Shown here: in pieces, positions 56,356-64,000 of the stretch | Layout of the letters: each line of letters opens with the position of its first letter | How positions within the stretch are numbered: the first letter of the stretch is position 1 | Source of the DNA: Gammaproteobacteria bacterium | GTDB lineage: Bacteria; Pseudomonadota; Gammaproteobacteria; SZUA-152 | NCBI GenBank assembly: GCA_011321815.1 | Contig: DROS01000053.1 | Span: 1 to 64,000, forward strand | Direction: 5' to 3' | DNA: 64,000 nt | Program-made: the position numbers and the translations under genes | Notes under the pieces: generated by a model | Databases searched by the model: none | What the model was told of the DNA's origin: nothing | The model's input: only the letters and a program-made list of their open reading frames with translations

Positions 56356-57234
56356 TCAATAAAACTTACCCTCCCCTTCGGGTCTTGTTTTAAATCGTTT
56401 ATATGACCATTGATACTGAGCGGGCTGCTGCAACACACACTGTTCAACAGCCTGATTGAGGCGGGTTGCTTTTTGCACCTCGTCACCCTCTGCCAGTGCT
56501 GCATCCGTTTTCTGAATATGCAGGTGATAGCCCTCGCCCTTTGGTAAACGCTCCGCATACACCATAAATACCATCGCCCCGCTTTTCGCCGCAAGACGGG
56601 AAACCAGAGTCATCGTATTGGCCTGCACACCAAAAAAAGGCGCAAATACACCAGAGGCCCGGTCCGGCTCCTGATCAGGCAGGATGGCCACCAACTCCCC
56701 GCGCCCCAAGGCTTTATAGAGCGCCCGCACACCGCTGGCATCAGTGCGCACCAAAGTAGCGCCAGCCCGTCCACGGGCGGCTCGAATCAGGCTGTCCAGT
56801 TCCTGAATCCGGGGTGGCCGATATAGCGTGGTCATGGGTCCACAGAGCGAACAATAAAGCCCGGCAACTTCCCAGGCACCCAAATGGGGCGCCGCCAGAA
56901 TCACACCCTTGCCATGTGCTATAACCTCTTCCAGCAAAGGCAGGCCGCTGACTTTTTGTATTTTGGCCAGAATATGTTCCGTTGGCCATAACCAAAGCCC
57001 TCCGGTTTCCAATGCTGCCTTGGTGGTTTCCTGCAAACTTTCCCGCACCAGCTGGCTGCGTTGCTGTGGCGTCCACTGGGGGAAACACCGGTCAATATTG
57101 CGCCGGGCAACATATCGCATCTGATTGTTAAAGCGGTTAAACAGGCTTCCCAGCCCGGCGCCCAGGGCATGGGTAACCGGCAGAGGCAACAGGGACGTAA
57201 GCCGCAACAGCAGCTTGAAAACAATAACACGCAT
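56356..57234 (-). CDS. LpxL/LpxM-type lipid acyltransferase
   Basis: 292 residues from the ATG that shares its A with the ttcA stop (TGATG). One N-terminal membrane helix and the catalytic HxxxxD/E motif in APHLGAWE (about 116-123), followed by the LPDQEP and FGVQANTM landmarks of the family. These enzymes add secondary acyl chains to lipid A at the inner face of the membrane. The exact chain position (LpxL or LpxM or a relative) is not resolved. Confidence 0.92.
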   Translation of the reverse strand: MRVIVFKLLLRLTSLLPLPVTHALGAGLGSLFNRFNNQMRYVARRNIDRCFPQWTPQQRSQLVRESLQETTKAALETGGLWLWPTEHILAKIQKVSGLPLLEEVIAHGKGVILAAPHLGAWEVAGLYCSLCGPMTTLYRPPRIQELDSLIRAARGRAGATLVRTDASGVRALYKALGRGELVAILPDQEPDRASGVFAPFFGVQANTMTLVSRLAAKSGAMVFMVYAERLPKGEGYHLHIQKTDAALAEGDEVQKATRLNQAVEQCVLQQPAQYQWSYKRFKTRPEGEGKFY

Positions 57235-58067
57235 CACGACGGACCGGCTTCCCGTGAAGCAAGCAGGGACTTGTCCAAGGCGCTTGGCCAGGCATTGCCT
57301 TCCTGGTCCTCGCCTCGTGAATAAAATTGTGAACTCATCAACGGCTTGAGTGTGCTCAATAAACTTTTAAACAGCTGTTTGTTATCCGCCTCTTCAGCGG
57401 CCAGCAGCGTTTTCATGTGCTGGCGCTGTGTGGGCATTTGAAAACACGCAGGACAACTGTCAGGAATCACTGGCAGACCGGCGGCGTCGGCAAAGGCGGC
57501 TGTCTGGTGCTCACGCACATAAACCAGGGGACGGATAACCCGCACATCACCCGCATCATTCTGGTAACACGCCTTCATGGTGCGCAACTGTCCACCATAA
57601 AAAGCCGACAGCAAAAAGCTTTCAGCAAGATCATCCAGATGCTGGCCCAATGCCAGTACGTTGTATCCTTCATCACGCAGAATGCGGTACATGATGCCGC
57701 GTTTGATACGCGAGCAAAACGCGCAATAGGAGGGCTTGCCCATGTGCTTTTTGGCCTGTTCCATAATGGGCTGGGCTTCAAAAAAATACGGCACACCCAA
57801 CCTGGCCAGATAAGGCTTAAGGCGTGCGGGTTCAAAACCCTCCACCATTGGGTCCACCGTCAATGCGCCCACCTCAAAACGCACCGGGGCACATCGCTGA
57901 AAGTGCAATAATAAATGCAGCAGCGAAAGTGAGTCTTTACCTCCAGAGAGTCCCACCAGAATACGGTCACCTTCACGGATCATTTCATGATCACTTATCG
58001 CTTGCCCCACTGGATGCAGCAAGGACTTGGGAAGGCGCGCCCCAGGAAGGGGAAATACTTTTTTCAT
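57234..58067 (-). CDS. ttcA: TtcA-family tRNA 2-thiocytidine synthetase
   Basis: 277 residues. PP-loop SGGKDS (about 41-46) for ATP, CAFC (about 115-118) and a C-terminal Cys-x-x-Cys in SCPACFQMP supply the iron-sulfur ligands. LGQHLDDLAESFL replaces the usual GHHRDD motif, as in some members. TtcA thiolates cytidine 32 in certain tRNAs. It is translationally coupled to the acyltransferase by a one-base overlap, an unexpected pairing. Confidence 0.9.
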   Translation of the reverse strand: MKKVFPLPGARLPKSLLHPVGQAISDHEMIREGDRILVGLSGGKDSLSLLHLLLHFQRCAPVRFEVGALTVDPMVEGFEPARLKPYLARLGVPYFFEAQPIMEQAKKHMGKPSYCAFCSRIKRGIMYRILRDEGYNVLALGQHLDDLAESFLLSAFYGGQLRTMKACYQNDAGDVRVIRPLVYVREHQTAAFADAAGLPVIPDSCPACFQMPTQRQHMKTLLAAEEADNKQLFKSLLSTLKPLMSSQFYSRGEDQEGNAWPSALDKSLLASREAGPS

Positions 58068-58261
58068 GGGTGCGTAGTGTACCTTGTCCGCTATAAAATC
58101 AGGAAATTACTGATCCAGCCCCGGAATAAAAAGTTGAGATTCAGCCTCTCATCGCTAAAAATTCGCCATACATTACATGACTTTATTTTGTATATATAAT
58201 GAAGCGCGCGGCGATACTCCTGTCACGCAGAATAAATATGGTGAGAAAAGGCAGCGCGCTA

Positions 58262-58525
58262 ATGGAAATGTTTTATATTCTGAACCACTGGCACTGGTGG
58301 GCGCTGGGCGCGCTATTTGTACTCGCTGAATTTCTGGCCCCCTGTGTCTATTTTGTCGCCATTGGCATTGCCGCCGTGCTGGTTGGCCTGGTAACCCGGT
58401 TTATGCCCGAAATGGCGGGGCTGTGGCAGCTGGGCCTGTTTATTGGCCTGACATTGATCAGCACCGGCATTGCGCGCAATATCCGCAATAAACGGAGCAA
58501 CCCCCCTCCTCAACAAAAAGCCTGA
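58262..58525 (+). CDS. Short NfeD-like membrane protein
   Basis: About 87 residues from the ATG at 58262; earlier in-frame starts exist, and none has a clear ribosome-binding site. Three hydrophobic segments (about 10-28, 32-47, 55-72) with the NfeD-like WWALGALFVLAEFLAP start. NfeD proteins normally pair with an SPFH protein (stomatin/QmcA), which is not adjacent, and this one lacks the soluble OB domain. It is followed 45 bases later by the rhodanese. Confidence 0.75.
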   Translation: MEMFYILNHWHWWALGALFVLAEFLAPCVYFVAIGIAAVLVGLVTRFMPEMAGLWQLGLFIGLTLISTGIARNIRNKRSNPPPQQKA

Positions 58526-58569
58526 CAAAGCACCGCTGGCAACAAACCCTACCGACAAAGGATGGCACC

Positions 58570-58998
58570 ATGAGCACCAACAAACAGGTTAAAAGCATCA
58601 CCCCCATCGAAGCGCAAAAGCTGCTGGAAGCGAACCCCAGTGCAGTATTGATCGATGTGCGCTCTGCCATGGAATTTTTGTTTGTGGGACACCCCAAAGG
58701 TGCCGTGCATGTGGCATGGATTGATGAGCCCGACTGGAAGGTGGACCCTGCTTTTTCTTCCCATGTCCGCCAGGTGATGCTCGGTGGGCTCAACTGCGAC
58801 GATGGCGGCTGCACACCAGTGGTATTGATTTGCCGCAGCGGCAAACGCTCTCACGAAGCAGGGGAAGCCCTGCTCAAAGAAGGTTTCAATGATGTCTACA
58901 ATGTGTTAGAGGGTTTTGAAGGCGAGCTGGATGAAGAGCACCACCGCTCCACCCTGGGTGGCTGGCGTTTTCATAACCTGCCCTGGGAACAATGCTAA
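58570..58998 (+). CDS. Rhodanese-like sulfurtransferase
   Basis: 142 residues. A single rhodanese domain with the active-site loop ICRSGKRS (catalytic Cys about 92) and the DVRSAMEFLFVGHPKGAVHV entry region. It transfers sulfane sulfur or binds a partner by its persulfide. AAAGGA precedes the ATG. Together with the TusE-like protein at 6.2 kb and TtcA it hints at sulfur relay, but their genes are unlinked. It runs in the same direction as metH, 84 bases upstream. Confidence 0.93.
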   Translation: MSTNKQVKSITPIEAQKLLEANPSAVLIDVRSAMEFLFVGHPKGAVHVAWIDEPDWKVDPAFSSHVRQVMLGGLNCDDGGCTPVVLICRSGKRSHEAGEALLKEGFNDVYNVLEGFEGELDEEHHRSTLGGWRFHNLPWEQC

Positions 58999-59082
58999 AT
59001 TCCAATCCAAAAACCAAAAACTGAACACTCGGCACTTCGTGCTAGAATGCTCGGCCATTTTTCCCCGTATACCGGTATCTCC

Positions 59083-62000
59083 ATGACTGAATTCGAAAAA
59101 CGCCTCAAAAACCAAATCCTTATTCTGGACGGTGCCATGGGCACCATGATCCAGCAACACAGTCTGGATGAGGCAGGCTATCGCGGCGAACGTTTTGCCG
59201 ACTGGCACAGCGACCTCAAAGGCAACAACGACCTGCTATCGTTAACCCAGCCACAGATCATTCGTGATATTCACGAACAATATCTGGACGCCGGCGCCGA
59301 CATTGTCGAAACCAATACCTTCAGCGCCAACGCCGTGTCCATGACCAATTATCATATGCAGGACATGGTCTACGAACTGAATCTGGAGTCCGCCAAACTG
59401 GCCCGCGCCGCCTGTGATTCACGCACAACGACCGACAAACCCCGCTTTGTGGCCGGAATACTCGGCCCCACTGACCGCACCGCCACCCTGTCACCGGATG
59501 TCAACCGCCCCGGTTTTCGCAACATCGATTTCGACACCCTGTGTGAAACCTATCTGGAGGCCACCAAAGGTCTGGTGGACGGTGGCTCCGATATCATCCT
59601 GGTGGAAACCATCTTCGATACACTCAACGCCAAAGCCGCGCTGTACGCCATCGAAGATTATTTTGAAACCAGCGGCAAACGCCTGCCGGTAATGATTTCC
59701 GGCACCATTACCGACGCCTCCGGACGCACCCTGTCCGGGCAGACTGCCGAGGCCTTCTGGAACTCGCTGCGCCATATCGATCCCATCAGTTTCGGGTTCA
59801 ACTGTGCATTGGGCGCCGCAGAATTGCGCCAGTACGTGGAAGAAATTGCGGGCATTGCCAACTGTCACATCAACAGCCATCCCAACGCCGGCCTGCCCAA
59901 TGAATTTGGTGAATACGATGAAACGCCGGAAGAAATGGCGACAGAGATCGAGGAATGGGCAAAAAGCGGTTTTGTAAACATCATCGGCGGCTGCTGTGGC
60001 ACCACGCCACCACACATCAAGGCCATCGCCAATGCTGTGGAAAAATACGCACCGCGCACAGTACCGGAAGATGACCACACCTGCCGTCTGGCCGGGCTGG
60101 AGCCACTGAACATCACCGCCGATTCGTTATTTGTTAACGTCGGCGAGCGCACCAACGTCACCGGCTCCGCCAAATTCAAACGACTGATTCTTGAAGAACA
60201 ATTTGACGAAGCACTGAGTGTGGCCCGCGAGCAGGTGGAAAACGGCGCACAGGTCATCGACATCAACATGGACGAGGCCATGCTCGATGGCGTCGCCGCC
60301 ATGCGCGACTTTCTCAACCTCATTGCCTCAGAGCCGGACATTTCCAAAGTGCCGGTGATGATCGACTCGTCCAAGTGGAAAATCATCGAAGCCGGTCTCA
60401 AATGCAATCAGGGCAAAGGCATCGTCAACTCCATCTCACTGAAAGAAGGCGAAGAAAAATTTATCGCCCACGCGAAAAAAGTGCGTCAATACGGCGCGGC
60501 GATGATCGTCATGGCCTTTGACGAAGAAGGACAAGCCGACACCGAAGCACGCAAAATTGAAATCTGCACACGCTCATACAAAATTCTAACGGAAACTGTT
60601 GGCTTTCCGCCAGAAGACATCATTTTCGACCCTAATATTTTTGCCGTGGCCACCGGCATTGAAGAACACAACAACTACGGCGTGGACTTCATCAAAGCCA
60701 CGCACAGAATCACCGAGACCCTGCCCTACGCCAAGGTGTCTGGCGGTGTATCCAACGTGTCATTCTCTTTCCGCGGCAACAACCCGGTGCGCGAAGCAAT
60801 CCACTCGGTATTCCTGTATCACGCCATCAAGGCGGGTATGAACATGGGCATCGTCAACGCAGGCCAGCTCGCCGTATACGACGACTTGCCCGCCGAACTG
60901 AAAGAGCGAGTGGAAGATGTGGTGCTTAACCGCCGCAACGACGCCACCGACCGCTTGCTGGAAATCGCAGAGCAATACCGTGGCGACGGTACCACCGCCA
61001 AAAAAGAAAATCTCGAATGGCGGGAGCTGCCCGTCGCCAAACGTCTTGAACACGCATTAGTAAAAGGTATCGACACTTACGCGGAGGAAGACGCCGAAGA
61101 AGCGCGTTTGAATTTTGCTCGTCCCATTCATGTTATCGAAGGTCCACTGATGGACGGCATGAACGTGGTGGGCGACCTGTTCGGCGAAGGCAAAATGTTT
61201 TTGCCACAGGTGGTAAAAAGCGCGCGCGTGATGAAAAAGGCCGTAGCCCATCTCATTCCCTTTATCGAAGCCGAAAAAAAAGAAGGCCAAAAAGCCGCAG
61301 CCAAAGTGCTGATGGCCACCGTCAAAGGCGATGTGCATGACATCGGCAAAAACATCGTTGGCGTGGTTTTGCAATGCAACAATATTGAAGTCATTGACAT
61401 CGGCGTAATGGTGCCCGCACAAAAAATTCTCGATGCCGCAAAAGAACATAAAGTGGATATCATCGGCCTGTCCGGTTTGATTACACCATCGCTGGAAGAA
61501 ATGGCGCATATTGCCAACGAAATGCAACGCCTGGGCATGAACATCCCGTTAATGGTGGGCGGCGCCACAACATCCCGCGCTCACACCGCGGTAAAAATCG
61601 AGCCTAACTATAAAAATGGCCCCAGCGTATGGGTAAAAGACGCCTCGCGTGCCGTAGGTGTCGTGCAAAACCTGATTTCCCCTGAGCTGAAAAAAGACTT
61701 TGTTGCCAAGCTGCAAGCTGATTACGAACAAGTCCGCGAGAATCACGCCAACCGCCAGCGCGCCATCAAGTGGCTGACCCTGGAGCAAGCACGCGCCAAC
61801 AAGACTCAAATAGACTGGAGCGGCTACACACCGCCCGCCCCCGAAAAAACCGGCGTACAGGTATTTGATGATTTCCCGCTGGAAGAACTGCGTGACTACA
61901 TCGACTGGACACCTTTTTTCCATTCCTGGGAATTGAAAGGCAGCTACCCGAAAATTTTTGATGATCCCCAAAAGGGTGAAGAAGCCCGCAAACTGTTTGC

Positions 62001-62751
62001 AGACGCAGAAAGCATGCTGGATAAAATCATCAGCGAAAAATGGTTACAGGCGAAAGCCGTGGTGGGTATCTTCCCCGCCAACAGCGTGGGTGACGACATT
62101 GAAATTTACACCGATGAATCACGCAGCGAAATCCAGACCGTCTTTTATAATCTGCGTCAGCAACAGCAAAAAGCCAAAGGCAAACCCAACCGCTGCCTCG
62201 GTGATTTTATCGCACCCAAAGACAGCGGCAAAATCGATTACCTCGGCGGTTTTGCTGTCACTACCGGTATCGGTATCGACGAACATATCGCCGAATTTGA
62301 AAAAAATCACGATGACTACCATGCCATTATGATCAAGGCGCTGGCCGACCGTCTAGCCGAAGCTTTTGCTGAACGCATGCATGAAAAAATACGTCGTGAG
62401 ATATGGGCTTACAATACCGAACAACTCAGCAAGGAACAGCTCATCAAAGAGCAATACAAAGGCATACGCCCTGCCGCCGGTTATCCTGCCTCCCCTGACC
62501 ACACCGAAAAAGACAGTTTGTGGGCACTGCTTAACGTGCAAGAAAATACAGGTATCTGGCTCACTGAAGCCAAAGCCATGGTACCCACCGCCGCAGTCAG
62601 TGGCCTGTACTTTGCGCACCCGGAGTCCTGCTACTTTGCCGTGGGCAAAATCAACCAGGACCAGGTAAACGATTACGCCAAGCGTAAAAACATGGATTTG
62701 CAGGATGCTGAATATTGGTTGGCGCCGAACCTGGGTTACAACAAAAGCTGA
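59083..62751 (+). CDS. metH: Cobalamin-dependent methionine synthase
   Basis: 1222 residues from the ATG at 59083. Homocysteine-binding domain (about 1-330) with zinc Cys in FNCALG (241) and GGCCGTT (304-305); methyltetrahydrofolate domain (about 345-600); B12-binding cap and fold (about 640-880), whose lower axial His752 is in [12 protein letters not shown]-terminal activation domain (about 900-1220) with [11 protein letters not shown]. All four modules are present, so the enzyme is complete. No cobalamin riboswitch fits the short upstream gap. A strong hairpin follows the stop. Confidence 0.98.
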   Translation: MTEFEKRLKNQILILDGAMGTMIQQHSLDEAGYRGERFADWHSDLKGNNDLLSLTQPQIIRDIHEQYLDAGADIVETNTFSANAVSMTNYHMQDMVYELNLESAKLARAACDSRTTTDKPRFVAGILGPTDRTATLSPDVNRPGFRNIDFDTLCETYLEATKGLVDGGSDIILVETIFDTLNAKAALYAIEDYFETSGKRLPVMISGTITDASGRTLSGQTAEAFWNSLRHIDPISFGFNCALGAAELRQYVEEIAGIANCHINSHPNAGLPNEFGEYDETPEEMATEIEEWAKSGFVNIIGGCCGTTPPHIKAIANAVEKYAPRTVPEDDHTCRLAGLEPLNITADSLFVNVGERTNVTGSAKFKRLILEEQFDEALSVAREQVENGAQVIDINMDEAMLDGVAAMRDFLNLIASEPDISKVPVMIDSSKWKIIEAGLKCNQGKGIVNSISLKEGEEKFIAHAKKVRQYGAAMIVMAFDEEGQADTEARKIEICTRSYKILTETVGFPPEDIIFDPNIFAVATGIEEHNNYGVDFIKATHRITETLPYAKVSGGVSNVSFSFRGNNPVREAIHSVFLYHAIKAGMNMGIVNAGQLAVYDDLPAELKERVEDVVLNRRNDATDRLLEIAEQYRGDGTTAKKENLEWRELPVAKRLEHALVKGIDTYAEEDAEEARLNFARPIHVIEGPLMDGMNVVGDLFGEGKMFLPQVVKSARVMKKAVAHLIPFIEAEKKEGQKAAAKVLMATVKGDVHDIGKNIVGVVLQCNNIEVIDIGVMVPAQKILDAAKEHKVDIIGLSGLITPSLEEMAHIANEMQRLGMNIPLMVGGATTSRAHTAVKIEPNYKNGPSVWVKDASRAVGVVQNLISPELKKDFVAKLQADYEQVRENHANRQRAIKWLTLEQARANKTQIDWSGYTPPAPEKTGVQVFDDFPLEELRDYIDWTPFFHSWELKGSYPKIFDDPQKGEEARKLFADAESMLDKIISEKWLQAKAVVGIFPANSVGDDIEIYTDESRSEIQTVFYNLRQQQQKAKGKPNRCLGDFIAPKDSGKIDYLGGFAVTTGIGIDEHIAEFEKNHDDYHAIMIKALADRLAEAFAERMHEKIRREIWAYNTEQLSKEQLIKEQYKGIRPAAGYPASPDHTEKDSLWALLNVQENTGIWLTEAKAMVPTAAVSGLYFAHPESCYFAVGKINQDQVNDYAKRKNMDLQDAEYWLAPNLGYNKS

Positions 62752-62785
62752 TTTTCAGATTGCAGACCTGTACCTGCCTCTGACC

Positions 62786-62815
62786 AAGGGCGATGGTATC
62801 CTGCCCATCGCCCTT
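62786..62815 (+). terminator. Hairpin after metH
   Basis: AAGGGCGATGG and CCATCGCCCTT form a perfect 11-base stem with an eight-base loop 35 bases after the metH stop. No T-run follows, so efficiency is uncertain. Confidence 0.6.
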
Positions 62816-62933
62816 CCGGCGGGTCTCAGTTAGACCTGAATCCGCACCTTCATCGAATCAGGATGCTCTGTACCGGCAAACGCTTGGCGTGCATTGGGGA
62901 AGTCGTCGCCGTCGGCACCCTAAGGGTGGTTTG

Positions 62934-62966
62934 AACCCGGGCGGTGGTGGTTCTGCCGCCCGGGTT
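62934..62966. repeat. GC-rich inverted repeat
   Basis: AACCCGGGCGG and CCGCCCGGGTT form a perfect 11-base stem around an 11-base loop, just past the stop of the minus-strand FG-GAP gene. It may end that transcript, though no clear T-run accompanies it. Confidence 0.5.
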
Positions 62967-62996
62967 GTCCGCCCCCTTTACATTCTTTCCAGAGTC

Positions 62997-64000
62997 TCAG
63001 TAGAGATAAACCGCGCCGGCGCCGGGGGCTGTAACGTCGGTCTGGTCGCCATTGAGGCCGGTGGCGGCGCTGGTTTCCTCGTAGGCCCCCACGGCCAGGG
63101 TGTCGCCGTTGTCAGACAGCGCCACGGTGATGCCGAACCTGGCATTGGCATCGGTGTTGGAGGCCTTGACATAGGCTCTTTGCCCCCAGGCGCCGTCGTC
63201 GTAGCGATAGAGATAGACCGCACCGGCACCATTGCCAGTGGCGCTGTTGTCCGAGGCATCGCCATTGATCCCGTTGGCAGAACTGTCTTCCCTGGAAGCC
63301 CCTACAGCCAGGGTATTGCCATCAGCGGACAGGGCCACAGCACCCCCAAAGACATCGCTGCTATCGGTATTCGATGCCTTGATATAGGCCTCCTGGCCCC
63401 AGCTTTGCCCATCGAAGCGGTAGAGATAGACTGCGCCGGCACTGCTGAAAGAATTGGCGTCCTCGTTACCGTTGACACCGGTAGCCCAGCTGTCTTCCCT
63501 ATTGGCGCCCACGGCCAGGGTTTTGCCGTCGGCGGAGAGGGCCACGGCGGTACCGAACGCGTCAATCTTATCGGTGTTGGATGCCTTGACGTAGGCCTCC
63601 TGACTCCAGGTTTCACCATTGCGGCGATAGAGATAGACCGCGCCGGCACTGTCTGCGTCATCATTACTCATGGCCAGGTTGGCCCCCAGCCCCGGCGGCG
63701 AGACCCCCGTGGCGTTGCTGGCTTCCCCAGTGGCGCCCACGGCCAGAAGGTTGCCATCGGCGGAAAGGGCCAGTGATCCGCCGAACCAATCATTGGTATC
63801 GGGAAAGGCGGCCTCGAGATAGGCCTGCTGACTCCAGGGGCCGCTGCCCTCATTGGGCGCATTATTATCGCCTAGGTTCAGCCAGAGGCCGTCATCGCGC
63901 GTGAAGACATAAACGGCACCGCTATTGGTGTTTTTATAGCGTGCGCCCACGGCCAGGGTGGCGCCATCGGCGGACAGGGCCACAGACCCGCCAAACCTGT
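62997..64000 (-). CDS. FG-GAP repeat protein, N-terminus cut by the window edge
   Basis: At least 334 residues; the frame stays open to base 64000, so the start lies outside. The visible part has about five imperfect repeats of about 65-75 residues: VALSADGxTLAVGA, then a Thr/Asn/Asp-rich loop, GAVYLYR and WxQxAYxKASNTD. These are FG-GAP blades, which build beta-propellers; the acidic loops may bind calcium. Such proteins are usually secreted or surface exposed. The chain ends after a last GAVYLY without any extra sorting domain. The near-identical repeats make this region liable to recombination. Confidence 0.88.
   Translation of the reverse strand, partial: RFGGSVALSADGATLAVGARYKNTNSGAVYVFTRDDGLWLNLGDNNAPNEGSGPWSQQAYLEAAFPDTNDWFGGSLALSADGNLLAVGATGEASNATGVSPPGLGANLAMSNDDADSAGAVYLYRRNGETWSQEAYVKASNTDKIDAFGTAVALSADGKTLAVGANREDSWATGVNGNEDANSFSSAGAVYLYRFDGQSWGQEAYIKASNTDSSDVFGGAVALSADGNTLAVGASREDSSANGINGDASDNSATGNGAGAVYLYRYDDGAWGQRAYVKASNTDANARFGITVALSDNGDTLAVGAYEETSAATGLNGDQTDVTAPGAGAVYLY

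Noticed and set aside
58999-59082. Possible cobalamin riboswitch before metH
   Set aside because: The gap is only 84 bases and lacks the conserved B12-box; too short for the known class.

Overview
This window reads as a stretch of gammaproteobacterial chromosome. Evidence for the class includes extended PstC and PstA phosphate permeases, DUF3549, DUF3015, a YhdP/maf/rng block, an lptE-holA-proA-nadD-rsfS-rlmH block, and a TusE/DsrC-family protein. A pyrophosphate-type phosphofructokinase occurs beside ordinary housekeeping genes; this enzyme is common in methanotrophs and in sulfur-oxidising autotrophs. I cannot place the organism below class from this sequence alone. No rRNA, tRNA, CRISPR array, transposase or phage gene was seen.

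Layout. 1-6.5 kb: membrane-anchored RRM protein, HD-GYP phosphodiesterase, DUF3549 protein, purT, membrane J-domain protein, tusE-like gene. 6.6-7.7 kb: unrecognised exported protein. 8.1-15.8 kb: a two-gene secondary-metabolism unit, made of a carotenoid-oxygenase-family enzyme whose stop codon overlaps the start of a 2064-residue type I polyketide synthase (KS-AT-DH-structural KR-degenerate ER-KR-ACP, no thioesterase). 16-20.3 kb: PPi-type phosphofructokinase, an adenylate kinase carrying a lysine-rich histone H1-like tail, and hemB. 20.4-32.7 kb: the Pho regulon (phoU-pstB-pstA-pstC, pstS, phoR-phoB), all on the minus strand with three visible Pho boxes. It is interrupted by a LysR / quinone-oxidoreductase-like / metallo-beta-lactamase-fold module. 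33-38.7 kb: DUF748 protein, DUF47-Pit phosphate uptake pair, aroE. 38.7-51.3 kb (minus strand): nitrilase-family amidohydrolase, yhdP, rng, maf, rlmH, rsfS, nadD, proA, holA, lptE, ppa. 51.7-58.1 kb (minus strand): envelope proteins (Sel1, alpha/beta hydrolase lipoprotein, DUF4105, DUF3015), a LpxL-type acyltransferase and TtcA. 58.2-62.8 kb (plus strand): short NfeD-like protein, rhodanese, metH. The right edge cuts an FG-GAP repeat protein.

How the genes work together. The Pst, Pho and Pit genes form a phosphate sensing and uptake block. The PPi-dependent phosphofructokinase and the soluble pyrophosphatase draw on the same PPi pool. The minus-strand blocks at 39-51 kb are conserved gammaproteobacterial cell-envelope and housekeeping operons. 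The parts that look least ordinary are the oxygenase-PKS pair, whose combination of active KR and DH with a decayed ER predicts a polyene, and the adenylate kinase-H1 tail gene, which carries a strong internal ribosome-binding site in front of the tail. Two families of intergenic repeats each occur twice in the window.
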